Part shown: piece by piece, positions 26,103 through 35,339 of the stretch
Layout of the letters: each line of letters opens with the position of its first letter
Position numbering within the stretch: position 1 is the stretch's first letter
DNA from: Pseudoxanthomonas wuyuanensis
GTDB taxonomy: Bacteria > Pseudomonadota > Gammaproteobacteria > Xanthomonadales > Xanthomonadaceae
NCBI RefSeq assembly: GCF_900215535.1
Contig: NZ_OCND01000001.1
Coordinates: 930,001-994,000 of the forward strand
Length of the DNA: 64,000 nt
Direction: 5' to 3'
Translations under genes and position numbers: made by a program
Notes under the pieces: generated by a model
Database searches by the model: none
The model's input: only the letters and a program-made list of their open reading frames with translations
Told to the model about the DNA's origin: nothing

Positions 26103-27584
26103 TTACGCAGACGGCGGCGGTTTGCACAAGCGCTCCCATAGCGCCGCCATGCGCGCTTCCACCTGCGGATCCAGAACGATGGGGCGCCCCCATCGGCGGT
26201 GGCTCTCGCCCGGCCACTTGTGGGTGGCGTCCAGGCCAAGCTTGGAACCCAGTCCGGCCACCGGCGAGGAAAAATCCAGGTAGTCGATGGGAGTGTTCTC
26301 GACCAGCATGCTGTCGCGGGCCGGATCCACCCGCGTCGACACCGCCCAGATGACCTGGCCCCAATCGCGCACGTCGATGTCCTCGTCGGTGACGATGACG
26401 AACTTGGTATAGGTGAACTGGCGCAGATACGACCAGATGCCCATCATCACCCGGCGCGCATGGCCGGCATACTGCTTGCGGATGCTGACCACCGCGATCC
26501 GGTACGAACACGCCTCCGGCGGCAGATGGAAGTCGACGACTTCCGGAAAGACCTTGCGCAGAATCGGCACGAAGACATCGTTCAGCGCCATCGACAGCAC
26601 CGAAGGTTCGTCGAACGGCGCACGCCCCATATAGCTGCCGTGATAGATGGCGTCGCGGCGCAGGCGCATGCGTTCGATGGTGAACACCGGGAACCTGTCC
26701 TGCGCGTTGTAGTAGCCGGTGTGATCGCCGAAGGGCCCCTCCATCGCGGTATCTCCCGGATGGATGAACCCTTCCAGCAGGATTTCCGCGCCAGCCGGCG
26801 CATCCAGTCCGGTCAGCTCGCTGCGCCACACCCGCGTACGCGCACCGCGCAGCAGCCCGGCGAATTCGTATTCGGACAGCGTATCGGGGACCGGCGCCAC
26901 CGCGGCCAACATCGTGGCCGGATCGGCACCGATGGCCACCAGCAGCGGAAAGGGCTTGTCAGGATGGGCCTTCACCCAACTGGCGTAGTCCTGCGCTCCG
27001 CCCCGGTGGGCCAGCCAGCGCATGATCAGCCGGTTCGGCGCGATCGGCTGCTGGCGGTAGATCGCCACGTTCTGGCGCGTTTGCCGGGTGCCGCGGGTGA
27101 TCACCATGCCGAAGGTCAGCAGGCGGTCGACGTCTTCGGGCCAGCAGCGTTGCAACGGCAGCTTGCGGATGTCGATCTCGTCCTGCTCCAGCAACTGTTC
27201 GCAGAACGCCGCTTGCTCCACCCGCTTGGGCGCGACGTTGGCCAGCTGCGCCAGTTCCGGCCAACTGCTCAGCGCGCCGCGCAAGCCGGACGGCCAGCGC
27301 GGTTCCTTCACCGCCGCTAGCAGTTCGCCGAGTTCGCGCAGCGACGCCAGCGGCCGGTCCCCCAGCGCCAGCTCGATGCGGCGGCGGTGTCCGAACAGGT
27401 TGCCCAGCAATGGGTGTGGCGAACCTGCCGGATGGCGCATCAGCAGCGCCGGGCCTTCGCTGCGCAATGCGCGCAGGCATAGCGCGGTGCTTTCCAGTTC
27501 GGGATCGACCACGGCATCGACGTCAAGCAACTGCCCCTGGCCGGAAAGGCGGTCCAGGAACTGCCTGAGATCGTGAAAGCTCAT
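26103..27584 (-). CDS. ubiD: UbiD-type 4-hydroxy-3-polyprenylbenzoate decarboxylase
   Basis: The 493-residue protein has the UbiD layout: NVAIYRQQPIAPNRLIMRW prenyl-FMN/Mn region, the acidic pair in EGFIHPGDTAMEGPFGDHTGYY, and DIDVRDWGQVIWA near the end. UbiD uses prenylated FMN to decarboxylate the ubiquinone precursor and needs no oxygen. Grouping with ubiU and ubiV under one Anr-type promoter suggests a copy dedicated to anoxic ubiquinone; a housekeeping copy may exist elsewhere. The stop is TAA at 26103-26105. Confidence 0.93.
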   Translation of the reverse strand: MSFHDLRQFLDRLSGQGQLLDVDAVVDPELESTALCLRALRSEGPALLMRHPAGSPHPLLGNLFGHRRRIELALGDRPLASLRELGELLAAVKEPRWPSGLRGALSSWPELAQLANVAPKRVEQAAFCEQLLEQDEIDIRKLPLQRCWPEDVDRLLTFGMVITRGTRQTRQNVAIYRQQPIAPNRLIMRWLAHRGGAQDYASWVKAHPDKPFPLLVAIGADPATMLAAVAPVPDTLSEYEFAGLLRGARTRVWRSELTGLDAPAGAEILLEGFIHPGDTAMEGPFGDHTGYYNAQDRFPVFTIERMRLRRDAIYHGSYMGRAPFDEPSVLSMALNDVFVPILRKVFPEVVDFHLPPEACSYRIAVVSIRKQYAGHARRVMMGIWSYLRQFTYTKFVIVTDEDIDVRDWGQVIWAVSTRVDPARDSMLVENTPIDYLDFSSPVAGLGSKLGLDATHKWPGESHRRWGRPIVLDPQVEARMAALWERLCKPPPSA

Positions 27585-27608
27585 GCGGGCGCTACCGGGC
27601 GCGCCCGC

Positions 27609-27848
27609 CTATCCGCCACAGCCGCCGCAGCACTCCGACGGTACCCGCTCCAGGTGGTCGAGCGACATCCGGTATCCGGCCTGATTGATCAGGGAAACCA
27701 GCTCCGTATCGCCAATCATGGTGGAAATCCGCAGCACTTCGCCGCCAGCGTCGATATCGATGACCGCAGACGGATCCACCTCACCGACGGTGCGCTCTAT
27801 CGCACCCAGATCCGGTGCATTTCCGAATGTCTTTATCTTGAACTGCAT
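27609..27848 (-). CDS. Small HMA-like protein with CCGGCGG tail, leads ubiD-ubiU-ubiV unit
   Basis: The 79-residue protein begins MQFKIKTFGNAPDLGAIERT and has a ferredoxin-like beta-alpha-beta pattern resembling heavy-metal-associated domains. It lacks the usual CxxC in the first loop and instead ends in SECCGGCGG. I do not recognise a named family. It has a good ribosome site (AAGGAA), a 26-base leader behind the Anr-type promoter, and is 24 bp upstream of ubiD. A role in metal or Fe-S delivery to UbiU/UbiV, or in redox sensing, is speculation. Confidence 0.7.
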   Translation of the reverse strand: MQFKIKTFGNAPDLGAIERTVGEVDPSAVIDIDAGGEVLRISTMIGDTELVSLINQAGYRMSLDHLERVPSECCGGCGG

Positions 27849-27908
27849 ATGCGTTTCCTTGGTCCAGATGACAGATCCGGATGATCCATTTCCCGTATGG
27901 CCAGGGCA

Positions 27909-27922
27909 TTGACCTTCGTCAA
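27909..27922 (-). promoter_or_regulatory. Anr/Dnr-type box of the ubiD-ubiU-ubiV unit
   Basis: TTGACCTTCGTCAA is a near-perfect dyad (TTGAC-N4-GTCAA). On the minus strand GATCAT (27886-27881) keeps the 36-bp offset and predicts a start at about 27874. Confidence 0.88.
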
Positions 27923-28066
27923 GCGAGCTGCGATCTGCCGCTTATGACGGGAGGGAAAGAACCAATGTCCGAGTGACTTGTTCCTTTGCCATCTGCGGCA
28001 GCAGCGGTCAGGCCTTCCTTTTGTCGTTTCCCGTTTCCGGGGATGTCGGCTTCGGCGGGCTCGGTC

Positions 28067-28232
28067 GGGACCGTACGCGGCATGGATGCCGCGGAAGATC
28101 CCACAAAGGTGAGGCAAGCGTTTGCGCAGCACCGCTTCGCGCGTAGCCGAACGCCCGCCATCTGCGATGGCGGGCCGGACCCGCGCAGCGGGTGTTTACG
28201 GCGTGCCCGCACCGTCATGGCGCCCGGCTTCC
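28067..28232 (+). repeat. 167-bp interspersed intergenic repeat, copy B
   Basis: Second copy of the element at 16631-16797, same orientation, about 12 kb away. It keeps the hairpins CGCGGCAT/ATGCCGCG, CCCGCCATC/GATGGCGGG and ACCCGC/GCGGGT, while the GCGAAGC hairpin is degraded. It fills most of the gap between the ubiD unit and fabB; 27923-28066 and 28233-28307 show no gene. Confidence 0.85.
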
Positions 28233-28307
28233 GCGCAGGCGTTTCCTCGCGCCCCACTCAGACGCGAAGCTCATCGACAGTTGAAGGGCTGGTCATCCAG
28301 CGAATCG

Positions 28308-29519
28308 TCAGCGCACGCGCGCGAACACCAGCGATGCGTTGTTGCCGCCGAAACCGAAGCTGTTCGACATCACCGTATCGATCGCCGCATCGCGGCTTTC
28401 GCGCAGTATCGGATAGCCCTCCGCCTTCTCGTCCAACCGGTCGATATGGGCCGAGCCGGCCAGGAAACCATCGCGCATCATCAGCAGGCTGTAGATGGCT
28501 TCATGCACGCCGGCCGCGCCCAGCGAATGCCCGGACAACGCCTTGGTCGAGGAAATCGGCGGAATGTCGTTTCCGAAGACGGTCCGGATCGCCTGCAGTT
28601 CGGTCACATCGCCCAGCGGCGTTGCGGTGGCGTGGGTATTCAGATAGTCCACCGGTGCCGATAGATCGGCCATTGCCATGCGCATGCAGCGCACTGCGCC
28701 CTCGCCGGAAGGCGCGACCATTTCGGCGCCGTCGGAGGTGGCGCCGTAGCCGACCAGCTCGGCATATATCTTCGCCCCGCGCGCACGCGCATGCTCCAGT
28801 TCCTCCAGCACCAGCATGCCGCCGCCACCGGCGATCACGAAGCCATCGCGTCCGGCGTCGTACGGCCGCGATGCCGATTCCGGCGTCTCGTTGCAGCTGG
28901 TGGATAAAGCGCCCATCGCATCGAACTGGCAGCTCATGCCCCAGTGCTCCTCCTCGCCGCCGCCAGCCAGCACGATGTCCTGCCTGCCGGCGCGGATCAG
29001 ATCGGCGCCGGCGCCGATGCAATGCGACGAGGTTGCGCACGCGGCGGACAGCGAATAGCTCACGCCCGTGATCGAATAGGCCGTGGCCAGCGATGCCGAC
29101 ACCGTCGAGCACATCGTCCTGGGCACCATGTACGGGCCAATCTTGCGCACGCCGCGGGCGCGCAGAAGATCCGCCGCTTCGATCTGCCATGCCGGCGACC
29201 CGCCTCCGGAACCGGCGACGACGCCGGTGCGGAGGTCGCTGACCTGCGCTTGCGTCAATCCCGCGTCGGCAATCGCGCTGCGTGTAGCGACATAGGAATA
29301 GGCCGCGGCATCGCCCATGAAGCGCCTGTGCTTGCGGTCCACTTCCGCATCCAGATCGATCTGCGGAACCCCGGCCACCTGGCTGCGCAGGCCCAACTCG
29401 GCGTACCGGGGTTGGTAGCCGATGCCGGAACGCAACTCGCGCAGCGACGCCGACACGCTGTCCAGATCGTTGCCCAGGCACGAAACGATGCCCATCCCGG
29501 TGATGACGATACGGCGCAT
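28308..29519 (-). CDS. fabB: Beta-ketoacyl-ACP synthase I
   Basis: The 403-residue KAS enzyme starts [16 protein letters not shown] and has the Cys161-His-His triad ([34 protein letters not shown]). With FabA it elongates the cis-3-decenoyl intermediate to make unsaturated fatty acids without oxygen. The start is one base after the fabA stop. These sequences resemble FabB rather than the FabF-like ketosynthases of the pigment cluster at 54956-58576. Confidence 0.93.
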   Translation of the reverse strand: MRRIVITGMGIVSCLGNDLDSVSASLRELRSGIGYQPRYAELGLRSQVAGVPQIDLDAEVDRKHRRFMGDAAAYSYVATRSAIADAGLTQAQVSDLRTGVVAGSGGGSPAWQIEAADLLRARGVRKIGPYMVPRTMCSTVSASLATAYSITGVSYSLSAACATSSHCIGAGADLIRAGRQDIVLAGGGEEEHWGMSCQFDAMGALSTSCNETPESASRPYDAGRDGFVIAGGGGMLVLEELEHARARGAKIYAELVGYGATSDGAEMVAPSGEGAVRCMRMAMADLSAPVDYLNTHATATPLGDVTELQAIRTVFGNDIPPISSTKALSGHSLGAAGVHEAIYSLLMMRDGFLAGSAHIDRLDEKAEGYPILRESRDAAIDTVMSNSFGFGGNNASLVFARVR

Positions 29520-29520
29520 C

Positions 29521-30036
29521 TCAGAAGCCCTCGGTCGAAGCGAACAGGCCCACCCGCAGATCCCTGGCGGTATAGATCTCGCGGCCATCGACCAGGGTGC
29601 GGCCATCGGCCAGCACCATCTCAAGCCTCCCACGCACGACGCGGCGGATGTCGATCTCGTAGCGGACAAGACGGGCGGTGGGAAGCACCTGGCCGACGAA
29701 CTTGACCTCGCTCACGCCCAGCGCCCGTCCCCGCCCTTTGCCGCCCAGCCACGGCAGGAAGAATCCGGCCAGCTGCCACATCGCATCCAGGCCCAGGCAG
29801 CCCGGCATGACCGGATCGCCGATGAAATGGCAGCCGAAGAACCAGCTTTCCGGCGTGATGTCCAGTTCGGCATGGATCTCGCCCTTGCCGTATTTGCCGC
29901 CGGTTTCGGCGATATGGCTGATCCGGTCGAACATCAACATCGGCGGCGCAGGCAGGCGGGCGTTGCCGGGGCCGAACAGTTCGCCGCGTGCGCATTGCAG
30001 CAGCTGCTCGCGGTCGAACGACGAAGGCAGATTCAT
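29521..30036 (-). CDS. fabA: 3-hydroxydecanoyl-ACP dehydratase/isomerase
   Basis: The 171-residue protein matches FabA in length and carries the catalytic pair at E. coli positions: His70 ([10 protein letters not shown]) and Asp84 ([11 protein letters not shown]). It dehydrates and isomerises 3-hydroxydecanoyl-ACP, the branch point of anaerobic unsaturated fatty-acid synthesis. It heads the fabA-fabB unit, 19 bases after the predicted Anr-dependent start. Confidence 0.95.
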   Translation of the reverse strand: MNLPSSFDREQLLQCARGELFGPGNARLPAPPMLMFDRISHIAETGGKYGKGEIHAELDITPESWFFGCHFIGDPVMPGCLGLDAMWQLAGFFLPWLGGKGRGRALGVSEVKFVGQVLPTARLVRYEIDIRRVVRGRLEMVLADGRTLVDGREIYTARDLRVGLFASTEGF

Positions 30037-30089
30037 GGGCGGGTCTCGGACGGAAAGCGCGAGTCTGGAGACTCGGTTTCGGTTGCGCC

Positions 30090-30103
30090 TTGATTTGAGT
30101 CAA
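30090..30103 (-). promoter_or_regulatory. Anr/FNR box of fabA-fabB
   Basis: Read leftward the site is TTGACTCAAATCAA (TTGAC-N4-ATCAA). CAGACT (30067-30062) lies at the same 36-bp offset as in the other promoters and is the same hexamer as at nnrS. Confidence 0.88.
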
Positions 30104-30173
30104 GGGCCCTCCCCGTACGCATGCGTAGGTACGCAAGCGCCTGCCGCGCTCTTCAACCGCGGCCAGAAGCTGG

Positions 30174-30231
30174 TGGGCGTATGCGCGCTTGCGTCCTCTC
30201 AATGGGCGTATGCGCGCTTGCGTCCTCTCAA
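30174..30231. repeat. Tandem duplication of a 29-bp unit
   Basis: A 29-bp unit starting TGGGCGTATGCGCGCTTGCG occurs twice head to tail without mismatch (30174-30202, 30203-30231), between the fabA promoter and the end of napC. Nearby TACGCAAGCGC (30130 region) is partly complementary and may fold with it. Confidence 0.9.
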
Positions 30232-30241
30232 CCCGCAGCGG

Positions 30242-30841
30242 TCACCCCTGCGGTATGCCTTTCATGTCCGGCAGCCGGTGGGCCACGCCCTTGTGGCAGT
30301 CGATGCAGGTCTTTTCCCCGGTTCCCAGCCACAGCTGATGGGTTTGCGAGGCGCGCGAACCTTGCCGGGTCAGGTCCATCGAGTTGTAGTCGTGGCAGTT
30401 GCGACACTCCAGGGAGTCGTTGGCCTTCAGGCGATCCCATTCGTGCATCGCCAGTTCCAGGCGGTGGTCGAGGAATTTCTCGCGGGTGTCGATGGTGCCG
30501 AACACCTTGCCCCACACTTCCTTGGACGCCTGCATCTTGCGGGCGATCTTGTCGGTCCAGTTGTGCGGCACATGGCAGTCCGGACAGGTGGCGCGCACGC
30601 CGGAGCGGTTGCTGTAATGGATGGTCGGTTTCAGTTCCTCGAAGACGTTCTCGCGCATCTCGTGGCAACTGGTGCAGAAGGCTTCGGTGTTGGTGGCCTC
30701 CAACGCGGTGTTGAAGCCGCCCCAGAACAGGATCCCGGCGACGAACCCGGCCACGGTCAGAAAGCCCAGGCTGTAGTGCACGCTGGGCGAGCGCAGCGTT
30801 CGCCAGATCCCTTTCGACCGCGTCGATATGCGTTTCCACAT
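30242..30841 (-). CDS. napC: Tetrahaem quinol dehydrogenase NapC
   Basis: The 199-residue protein has one N-terminal membrane anchor (about 24-44) and four CxxCH haem sites (CTSCH, CPDCH, CRNCH, CIDCH), the NapC/NirT plan. It passes electrons from quinol to NapB-NapA in the periplasm. It is last in the napEFDABC order, three bases after napB. Confidence 0.95.
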   Translation of the reverse strand: MWKRISTRSKGIWRTLRSPSVHYSLGFLTVAGFVAGILFWGGFNTALEATNTEAFCTSCHEMRENVFEELKPTIHYSNRSGVRATCPDCHVPHNWTDKIARKMQASKEVWGKVFGTIDTREKFLDHRLELAMHEWDRLKANDSLECRNCHDYNSMDLTRQGSRASQTHQLWLGTGEKTCIDCHKGVAHRLPDMKGIPQG

Positions 30842-30844
30842 GGC

Positions 30845-31408
30845 CTATTCGCTCCCCGGCTGGGCGGATATCAGACTGTCGATGTCCTGGAAACCGCTGG
30901 CCACCAGCGGCTGCGCGTCGGTCTGCACGACGTGGCACTGGCTGCAGAAATAGCGCCGCGGCGAAATTGTGGCCAGGAACTGGTCGTCGCGATCCATGTA
31001 GTGGGTCACGCTGACCGGCGGCGCCTGGAACGTCGCCGCGTTCGCGCGCGCGTGGCACAGCATGCAGCGGTTGCTGTTCTTGTCGACCTGGTAACCGTCT
31101 ATCGTGTGCGGAATGGTCGGCGGCTGCATCGGATACGCCCGTACGCGCTTGAGGTCGGCATTCTCCACCCGCGCCAGCGGCGGCGGGCTGCCTTCCTGGT
31201 CCACCGGCACGCCGCGGCGTATCGCGTCGATCTGCGGTTCCAGCAGCGAATCCGGATGCCACTGCGCGCCGGCGCTTGCGCGGGGCGGAGCCGGAACCGC
31301 CGCCGCATCCTCCCCGCTGCGCGAACCGAACAGCCAGCCGGCGAAGAACACCAGTCCCATCAGCACCGCGGTCAATCCAACTGCGACAAGCAATGGCTTG
31401 CTACGCAT
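30845..31408 (-). CDS. napB: Dihaem cytochrome c subunit of periplasmic nitrate reductase
   Basis: The 187-residue protein has an N-terminal membrane or signal segment (PLLVAVGLTAVLMGLVFFAGW) and two haem sites, CMLCH and CSQCH, as in NapB. It is the direct electron donor to NapA. The signal segment lacks an obvious cleavage motif and might stay as an anchor. Confidence 0.93.
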   Translation of the reverse strand: MRSKPLLVAVGLTAVLMGLVFFAGWLFGSRSGEDAAAVPAPPRASAGAQWHPDSLLEPQIDAIRRGVPVDQEGSPPPLARVENADLKRVRAYPMQPPTIPHTIDGYQVDKNSNRCMLCHARANAATFQAPPVSVTHYMDRDDQFLATISPRRYFCSQCHVVQTDAQPLVASGFQDIDSLISAQPGSE

Positions 31409-31421
31409 GACAACAACCCTC

Positions 31422-33914
31422 CTATGCGGCCACGACCTTCACGGCGCACTTCTTGTAATCGGTCTGCTTGGAGATGGGATCGGTGGCATCCAGCGTCACC
31501 TTGTTGATCAACTGGCCGGCGTCGAACCACGGCACGAACACCATGCCCGGCGGCATCCGGTTGCGGCCGCGCGTTTCCACCCGCGACAGCATTTCTCCGC
31601 GTCGCGATATCACCCTGATCTCGTCGCCGCGCTTGAGTCCCCGCGCCCTGGCATCGTCCGGATTCATGAACACCACGGCCGCCGGGAAACTGCGGTACAG
31701 CTCCGGCACCCGCATCGTCATCGATCCGGAGTGCCAGTGCTCCAGCACGCGCCCGGTGGTCAGCCACAGATCGTATTCGGTATCCGGCGACTCGGCCGGC
31801 GGTTCGTACGGCAGCGCCCAGATCACCGCGCGGTTGTCGGGATTGCCGTAGAACTGGAAGCCGCTGCCGGCCTTCACATAGGGATCGGCGCCTTCGCGGT
31901 AGCGCCAGCGCGTTTCCTTGCCGTCCACTACCGGCCAGCGCAGTCCGCGCTCCTTGTGATAGGTGTCGAACGGGGCCAGATCATGCGCGTGGCCGCGGCC
32001 GAAAGCGGCATACTCCTCAAACAGTCCCTTCTGCACATAGAAGCCGAAGGCCGCCGATTCGTCGTTGGCGTAACCTGCCTCGATGTCCGACACCGGAAAC
32101 CTGTCGACATTGCCGTTGGCGAACAGCACGTCGAACAGCGTCTTGCCCTTGAACTGCGGATTGTCCGCCAGCAACTGCGCCGGCCAGCACTCATCGGTGG
32201 TGAAGCGCCTGGAAAATTCCATCAGTTGCCACAGATCCGAACGCGCCTGCCCGGGCGCCTTCACCAGCTGGTGCCAGAACTGGGTGCGGCGCTCGGCATT
32301 GCCGTAGGCGCCCTCCTTCTCCACCCACATCGCCGCCGGCAGGATCAGGTCCGCGGCCTGGGCGGTGACGGTGGGATAGGCGTCGGACACGACGATGAAA
32401 TTGTCCGGGTTGCGGTAGCCCGGCCAGGTTTCCTCGCGCAGGTTGGCCGCGGCCTGCATGTTGTTGTTGACCATCACCCAGTAGGCATTGAGCCGGCCGT
32501 CGCGCAGCGCACGGTTCTGTTCGACGGCGTGATAACCGGGCTTGTCGTGGATGGTGCCGTGCGGCAGCTTCCAGATTTCCTCGGCGTGCTTGCGGTGTTC
32601 GGGATTGGCCACCAGCATGTCGGCCGGCAACCGATGGCTGAAGGTGCCGACCTCGCGCGCGGTGCCGCAGGCCGACGGCTGCCCGGTCAGCGAGAACGGG
32701 CTGTTGCCGGGCGTGGAAATCTTTCCGGTCAGCAGGTGCAGGTTGTAGACCATGTTGTTGGCCCACACGCCGCGGGTGTGCTGGTTGAAGCCCATGGTCC
32801 AGAACGAGGTCACCTTGACCTTGGGGTCGGCATACAGCTCAGCCAGCTTTTCCAGCCAGCCGCGCTCCACGCCGGTCATCTGCACCGCTTTTTCCAGCGT
32901 ATACGGCGCCACGAACGCGGCGAACGCATCGAAGTCGATGACCTGCCCGCCGTTGGCGTCGCCTGCGTTCTTGGCCTTGCGCTCGAGCGGGTGCTCGGCG
33001 CGCAGGCCATAGCCGATGTCGTCGTTGCCGCGCTTGAAGCTGGTGTGCTTGCCGACGAAATCCTTGTTGACCTTGCCGGTCCTGATGATGTGGTTGGCGA
33101 TGTAGTTGAGGATGACCAGATCGGTCTGCGGCTTGAAGACGATGGGGATGTCGGCCAACTCGAAACTGCGGTGCTCGAAGGTGGACAGTACCGCCACCTT
33201 CACATGCGGCTGCGACAGCCGGCGGTCGGTGACCCGGGTCCACAGGATCGGATGCATCTCGGCCATGTTGGAGCCCCACAGCACGAATGCGTCCGCGGCC
33301 TCGATGTCGTCGTAGCAGCCCATCGGCTCGTCGGCGCCGAAGGTGCGCATGAAGCCGGCCACCGCCGAAGCCATGCAATGGCGCGCATTGGGATCGATAT
33401 GATTGCTGCGGAAGCCGCCCTTCCACAGCTTGTTGGCGGCGTAGCCTTCGAAGATGGTCCACTGCCCCGAGCCGAACATGCCGACCGCGCCAGGTCCCTT
33501 TTCCTTCAGCACCTTCTTGAACTGCGCGGCCATCACATCGAAGGCTTCGTCCCAGCCGACCTCCTGGAAACTGCCGTCCTTGGCATAGGCGCCGTTCTTC
33601 TTGCGCAGCAGCGGCATGGTCAGCCGATCCTGGCCGTACAGGATCTTGGACAGGAAGTAGCCCTTGACGCAGTTGAGACCGCGGTTGACTTCGGCATGGA
33701 CATCGCCGTGGGTGGCGACCACCCTGCCGCTCTTGACCGCCACGTTGACGCCGCAGCCGGTGCCGCAGTAGCGGCACGGCGCCTTGTCCCATTTCAGCGA
33801 CGCCAGATCGCCCTCGGTAACCAGATTGCTGCCTTCGCCCTGCAGCGGAACGCCGGCGGCGGCCGCCGCGGCGGCAACCGCGCTGTTGCGGATGAACTCC
33901 CTGCGTGTGGTCAT
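31422..33914 (-). CDS. napA: Periplasmic nitrate reductase catalytic subunit
   Basis: The 830-residue protein starts [12 protein letters not shown], a twin-arginine signal, followed by an unusual poly-Ala run. The [4Fe-4S] motif [11 protein letters not shown] is at the start of the mature part and the molybdenum ligand cysteine lies in [13 protein letters not shown]. Domain order and length match NapA. It reduces nitrate to nitrite in the periplasm. Its start shares a base with the napD stop (TGATG). Confidence 0.96.
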   Translation of the reverse strand: MTTRREFIRNSAVAAAAAAAGVPLQGEGSNLVTEGDLASLKWDKAPCRYCGTGCGVNVAVKSGRVVATHGDVHAEVNRGLNCVKGYFLSKILYGQDRLTMPLLRKKNGAYAKDGSFQEVGWDEAFDVMAAQFKKVLKEKGPGAVGMFGSGQWTIFEGYAANKLWKGGFRSNHIDPNARHCMASAVAGFMRTFGADEPMGCYDDIEAADAFVLWGSNMAEMHPILWTRVTDRRLSQPHVKVAVLSTFEHRSFELADIPIVFKPQTDLVILNYIANHIIRTGKVNKDFVGKHTSFKRGNDDIGYGLRAEHPLERKAKNAGDANGGQVIDFDAFAAFVAPYTLEKAVQMTGVERGWLEKLAELYADPKVKVTSFWTMGFNQHTRGVWANNMVYNLHLLTGKISTPGNSPFSLTGQPSACGTAREVGTFSHRLPADMLVANPEHRKHAEEIWKLPHGTIHDKPGYHAVEQNRALRDGRLNAYWVMVNNNMQAAANLREETWPGYRNPDNFIVVSDAYPTVTAQAADLILPAAMWVEKEGAYGNAERRTQFWHQLVKAPGQARSDLWQLMEFSRRFTTDECWPAQLLADNPQFKGKTLFDVLFANGNVDRFPVSDIEAGYANDESAAFGFYVQKGLFEEYAAFGRGHAHDLAPFDTYHKERGLRWPVVDGKETRWRYREGADPYVKAGSGFQFYGNPDNRAVIWALPYEPPAESPDTEYDLWLTTGRVLEHWHSGSMTMRVPELYRSFPAAVVFMNPDDARARGLKRGDEIRVISRRGEMLSRVETRGRNRMPPGMVFVPWFDAGQLINKVTLDATDPISKQTDYKKCAVKVVAA

Positions 33915-34216
33915 CAGTCTGCTCCGGTCGGTACGATTTGCGGCATCGGCGCTTCCAGCGCGGCGCGCGGTTCTGCGTGGTGGTAGACCAGCGAGACGTT
34001 GAGCACGCCGGTCACTGCCCGCAATGTCTCGATGTGATCGATCAGCGCGTACTGATCCTCCGATTCGCACAGCACGATGCTGCGGAACTCGCCGGCCACG
34101 GCAAGATCCAGGGCCTGGCAAGCGGCGACTGCCGCAGCCAGCGCGGCCGCCGCTTCCCGGCGGTGCTGCACCACGAAACTGGCGATATGCACCTCTGTTT
34201 CCGCCGGGGCGGTCAT
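33914..34216 (-). CDS. napD: NapA TAT-signal chaperone NapD
   Basis: The 100-residue protein has the NapD pattern [23 protein letters not shown], followed by [30 protein letters not shown]. NapD binds the NapA signal peptide until the cofactor is loaded. It overlaps napF by four bases and napA by one. Confidence 0.92.
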   Translation of the reverse strand: MTAPAETEVHIASFVVQHRREAAAALAAAVAACQALDLAVAGEFRSIVLCESEDQYALIDHIETLRAVTGVLNVSLVYHHAEPRAALEAPMPQIVPTGAD

Positions 34217-34710
34217 GTCGCCTCCGCCTGCGCCTGCTCGGCGCGCAAGGCGATCGCTCCGGCCGGGCACACGCCCACGCAGGCGCCGCAACCGCTGCAG
34301 CGGTCGCTGTCCACCGCTGGTTTCGACAAGGTGCCGGGCAAAAAGCGAATCGCCGACTCAGGGCAGATCTCGCGGCAACTGCCGCAGACCACGCCATGGG
34401 CGGCCAGGCAGGCGTCATCGACAATGGCCAGCTGATTCCACGGCCGCGCAGCGTTTTCTCTGGTCAACGCCCGCGGCGCGCAGGCCTCAGCGCAATCGCC
34501 GCAGAACGTGCATTCGCCAAGTTGCGGGTCGAACAGCGGAAACCCGCCGCTGCCAATGCGCAGAACATGCTCAGGACAACGTTCGACGCAGGCGCGGCAG
34601 CCAGTGCAGGCTTCGATGAACTCCGCTTCCGGCAAGGCCCACGGCGGCCGCAGGCCTGCAGGCGCGGAGCCGAACAGCAACGATCTGCGGGAAAGGCGCG
34701 CGGCGGACAT
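34213..34710 (-). CDS. napF: Ferredoxin-type protein NapF
   Basis: The 165-residue protein has the NapF opening (SRRSLLFG) and repeated 4Fe-4S clusters: [30 protein letters not shown] and [11 protein letters not shown]. NapF is a cytoplasmic protein thought to help install the NapA Fe-S cluster. Confidence 0.93.
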   Translation of the reverse strand: MSAARLSRRSLLFGSAPAGLRPPWALPEAEFIEACTGCRACVERCPEHVLRIGSGGFPLFDPQLGECTFCGDCAEACAPRALTRENAARPWNQLAIVDDACLAAHGVVCGSCREICPESAIRFLPGTLSKPAVDSDRCSGCGACVGVCPAGAIALRAEQAQAEAT

Positions 34711-34713
34711 GGC

Positions 34714-34878
34714 TCAGGGACCTGTCGGCGGGCCTGCGAACATCTGGTATATCCAGACCAGGAATCCGTAACCGGCGACGATAAGCACTGCCAGCAGCGG
34801 GAATACCACCCCCACCAGCAGCAGGAACGCCAAGCGCTCCTGTCCCTTTGTCGAAACGACGTGCTGTGGCTTATCCAT
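34714..34878 (-). CDS. napE: Small membrane protein NapE
   Basis: The 54-residue protein MDKPQHVVSTKGQERLAFLL has one hydrophobic helix and the FPLLAVLIVAGYGFLVWIYQ segment typical of NapE. The ATG at 34878 has AGGGG nine bases upstream; an in-frame TTG at 34896 would add six residues. Role unknown; it marks the start of the nap genes. Confidence 0.9.
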   Translation of the reverse strand: MDKPQHVVSTKGQERLAFLLLVGVVFPLLAVLIVAGYGFLVWIYQMFAGPPTGP

Positions 34879-34964
34879 GACGCGCCCCTGGCTCAATCAC
34901 GGCTTGGCTGATGCCGCTGGAGCCTACCACACCTTCTGTGGAGAACGTAAAGACGGGAATGCCT

Positions 34965-35339
34965 TCAGCGATGCTGCGATTGCCGCGGCTTGCGCGTGGA
35001 CCCTATGCGCTGCCTGACACTGTCGCGCACGTCCACTTCAAAGGTTATCTGCAGCGGCGTGTCTGCGCTTTCGTCCGCCCATGTAAAGACAAGCCCCTCC
35101 CGGCACGGCAGCCGCTGGCTGTAGGCAGCGACTGCGGCTTGCGGAAGCACGAGTTTCCACAGGCCGGTTTCGAACGAAAGCCGCACATCGGAAACATCGG
35201 CCAGCGTCACCGACTGTGCGAACACGACGCCGCCTGCAAGCGATGTGCTGGCGCTTACGCCGTCGCCGGCCAGCAATCCGGCAAGTTCCGCTTCGTCGAT
35301 GCGGAACCGCAATGCCTGGCCTTCTATCTGCAGTTTCAT
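34965..35339 (-). CDS. Conserved small cytoplasmic protein between mobA and napE
   Basis: The 124-residue protein begins MKLQIEGQALRFRIDEAELAGLL and has a beta-rich pattern (GVVFAQSVTL, SFETGLWKLVLP, LQITFEVDVRDSV). It resembles small uncharacterised proteins with an MKIRI-x-SLRFRL opening (DUF7009-like; not checked). It has no signal peptide. It overlaps mobA by four bases and precedes napE, so it lies between cofactor synthesis and nitrate reductase genes. A role in cofactor handling or NapA assembly is inference from context only. Confidence 0.65.
   Translation of the reverse strand: MKLQIEGQALRFRIDEAELAGLLAGDGVSASTSLAGGVVFAQSVTLADVSDVRLSFETGLWKLVLPQAAVAAYSQRLPCREGLVFTWADESADTPLQITFEVDVRDSVRQRIGSTRKPRQSQHR

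Noticed and set aside
27986..28664. Arg-rich frames through the 167-bp repeat copy B
   Set aside because: They share short peptides with frames in copy A only because the DNA repeat is shared; start context and length differ.
30174..30231. Possible CRISPR repeat
   Set aside because: Two directly abutting copies with no spacer and no cas genes; it is a tandem duplication.
31104..33986. A 960-residue open frame antisense to napA
   Set aside because: It is a by-product of high GC; the opposite strand encodes full-length NapA with every motif, and this frame has low-complexity His/Arg/Gly/Ala composition and no domain.
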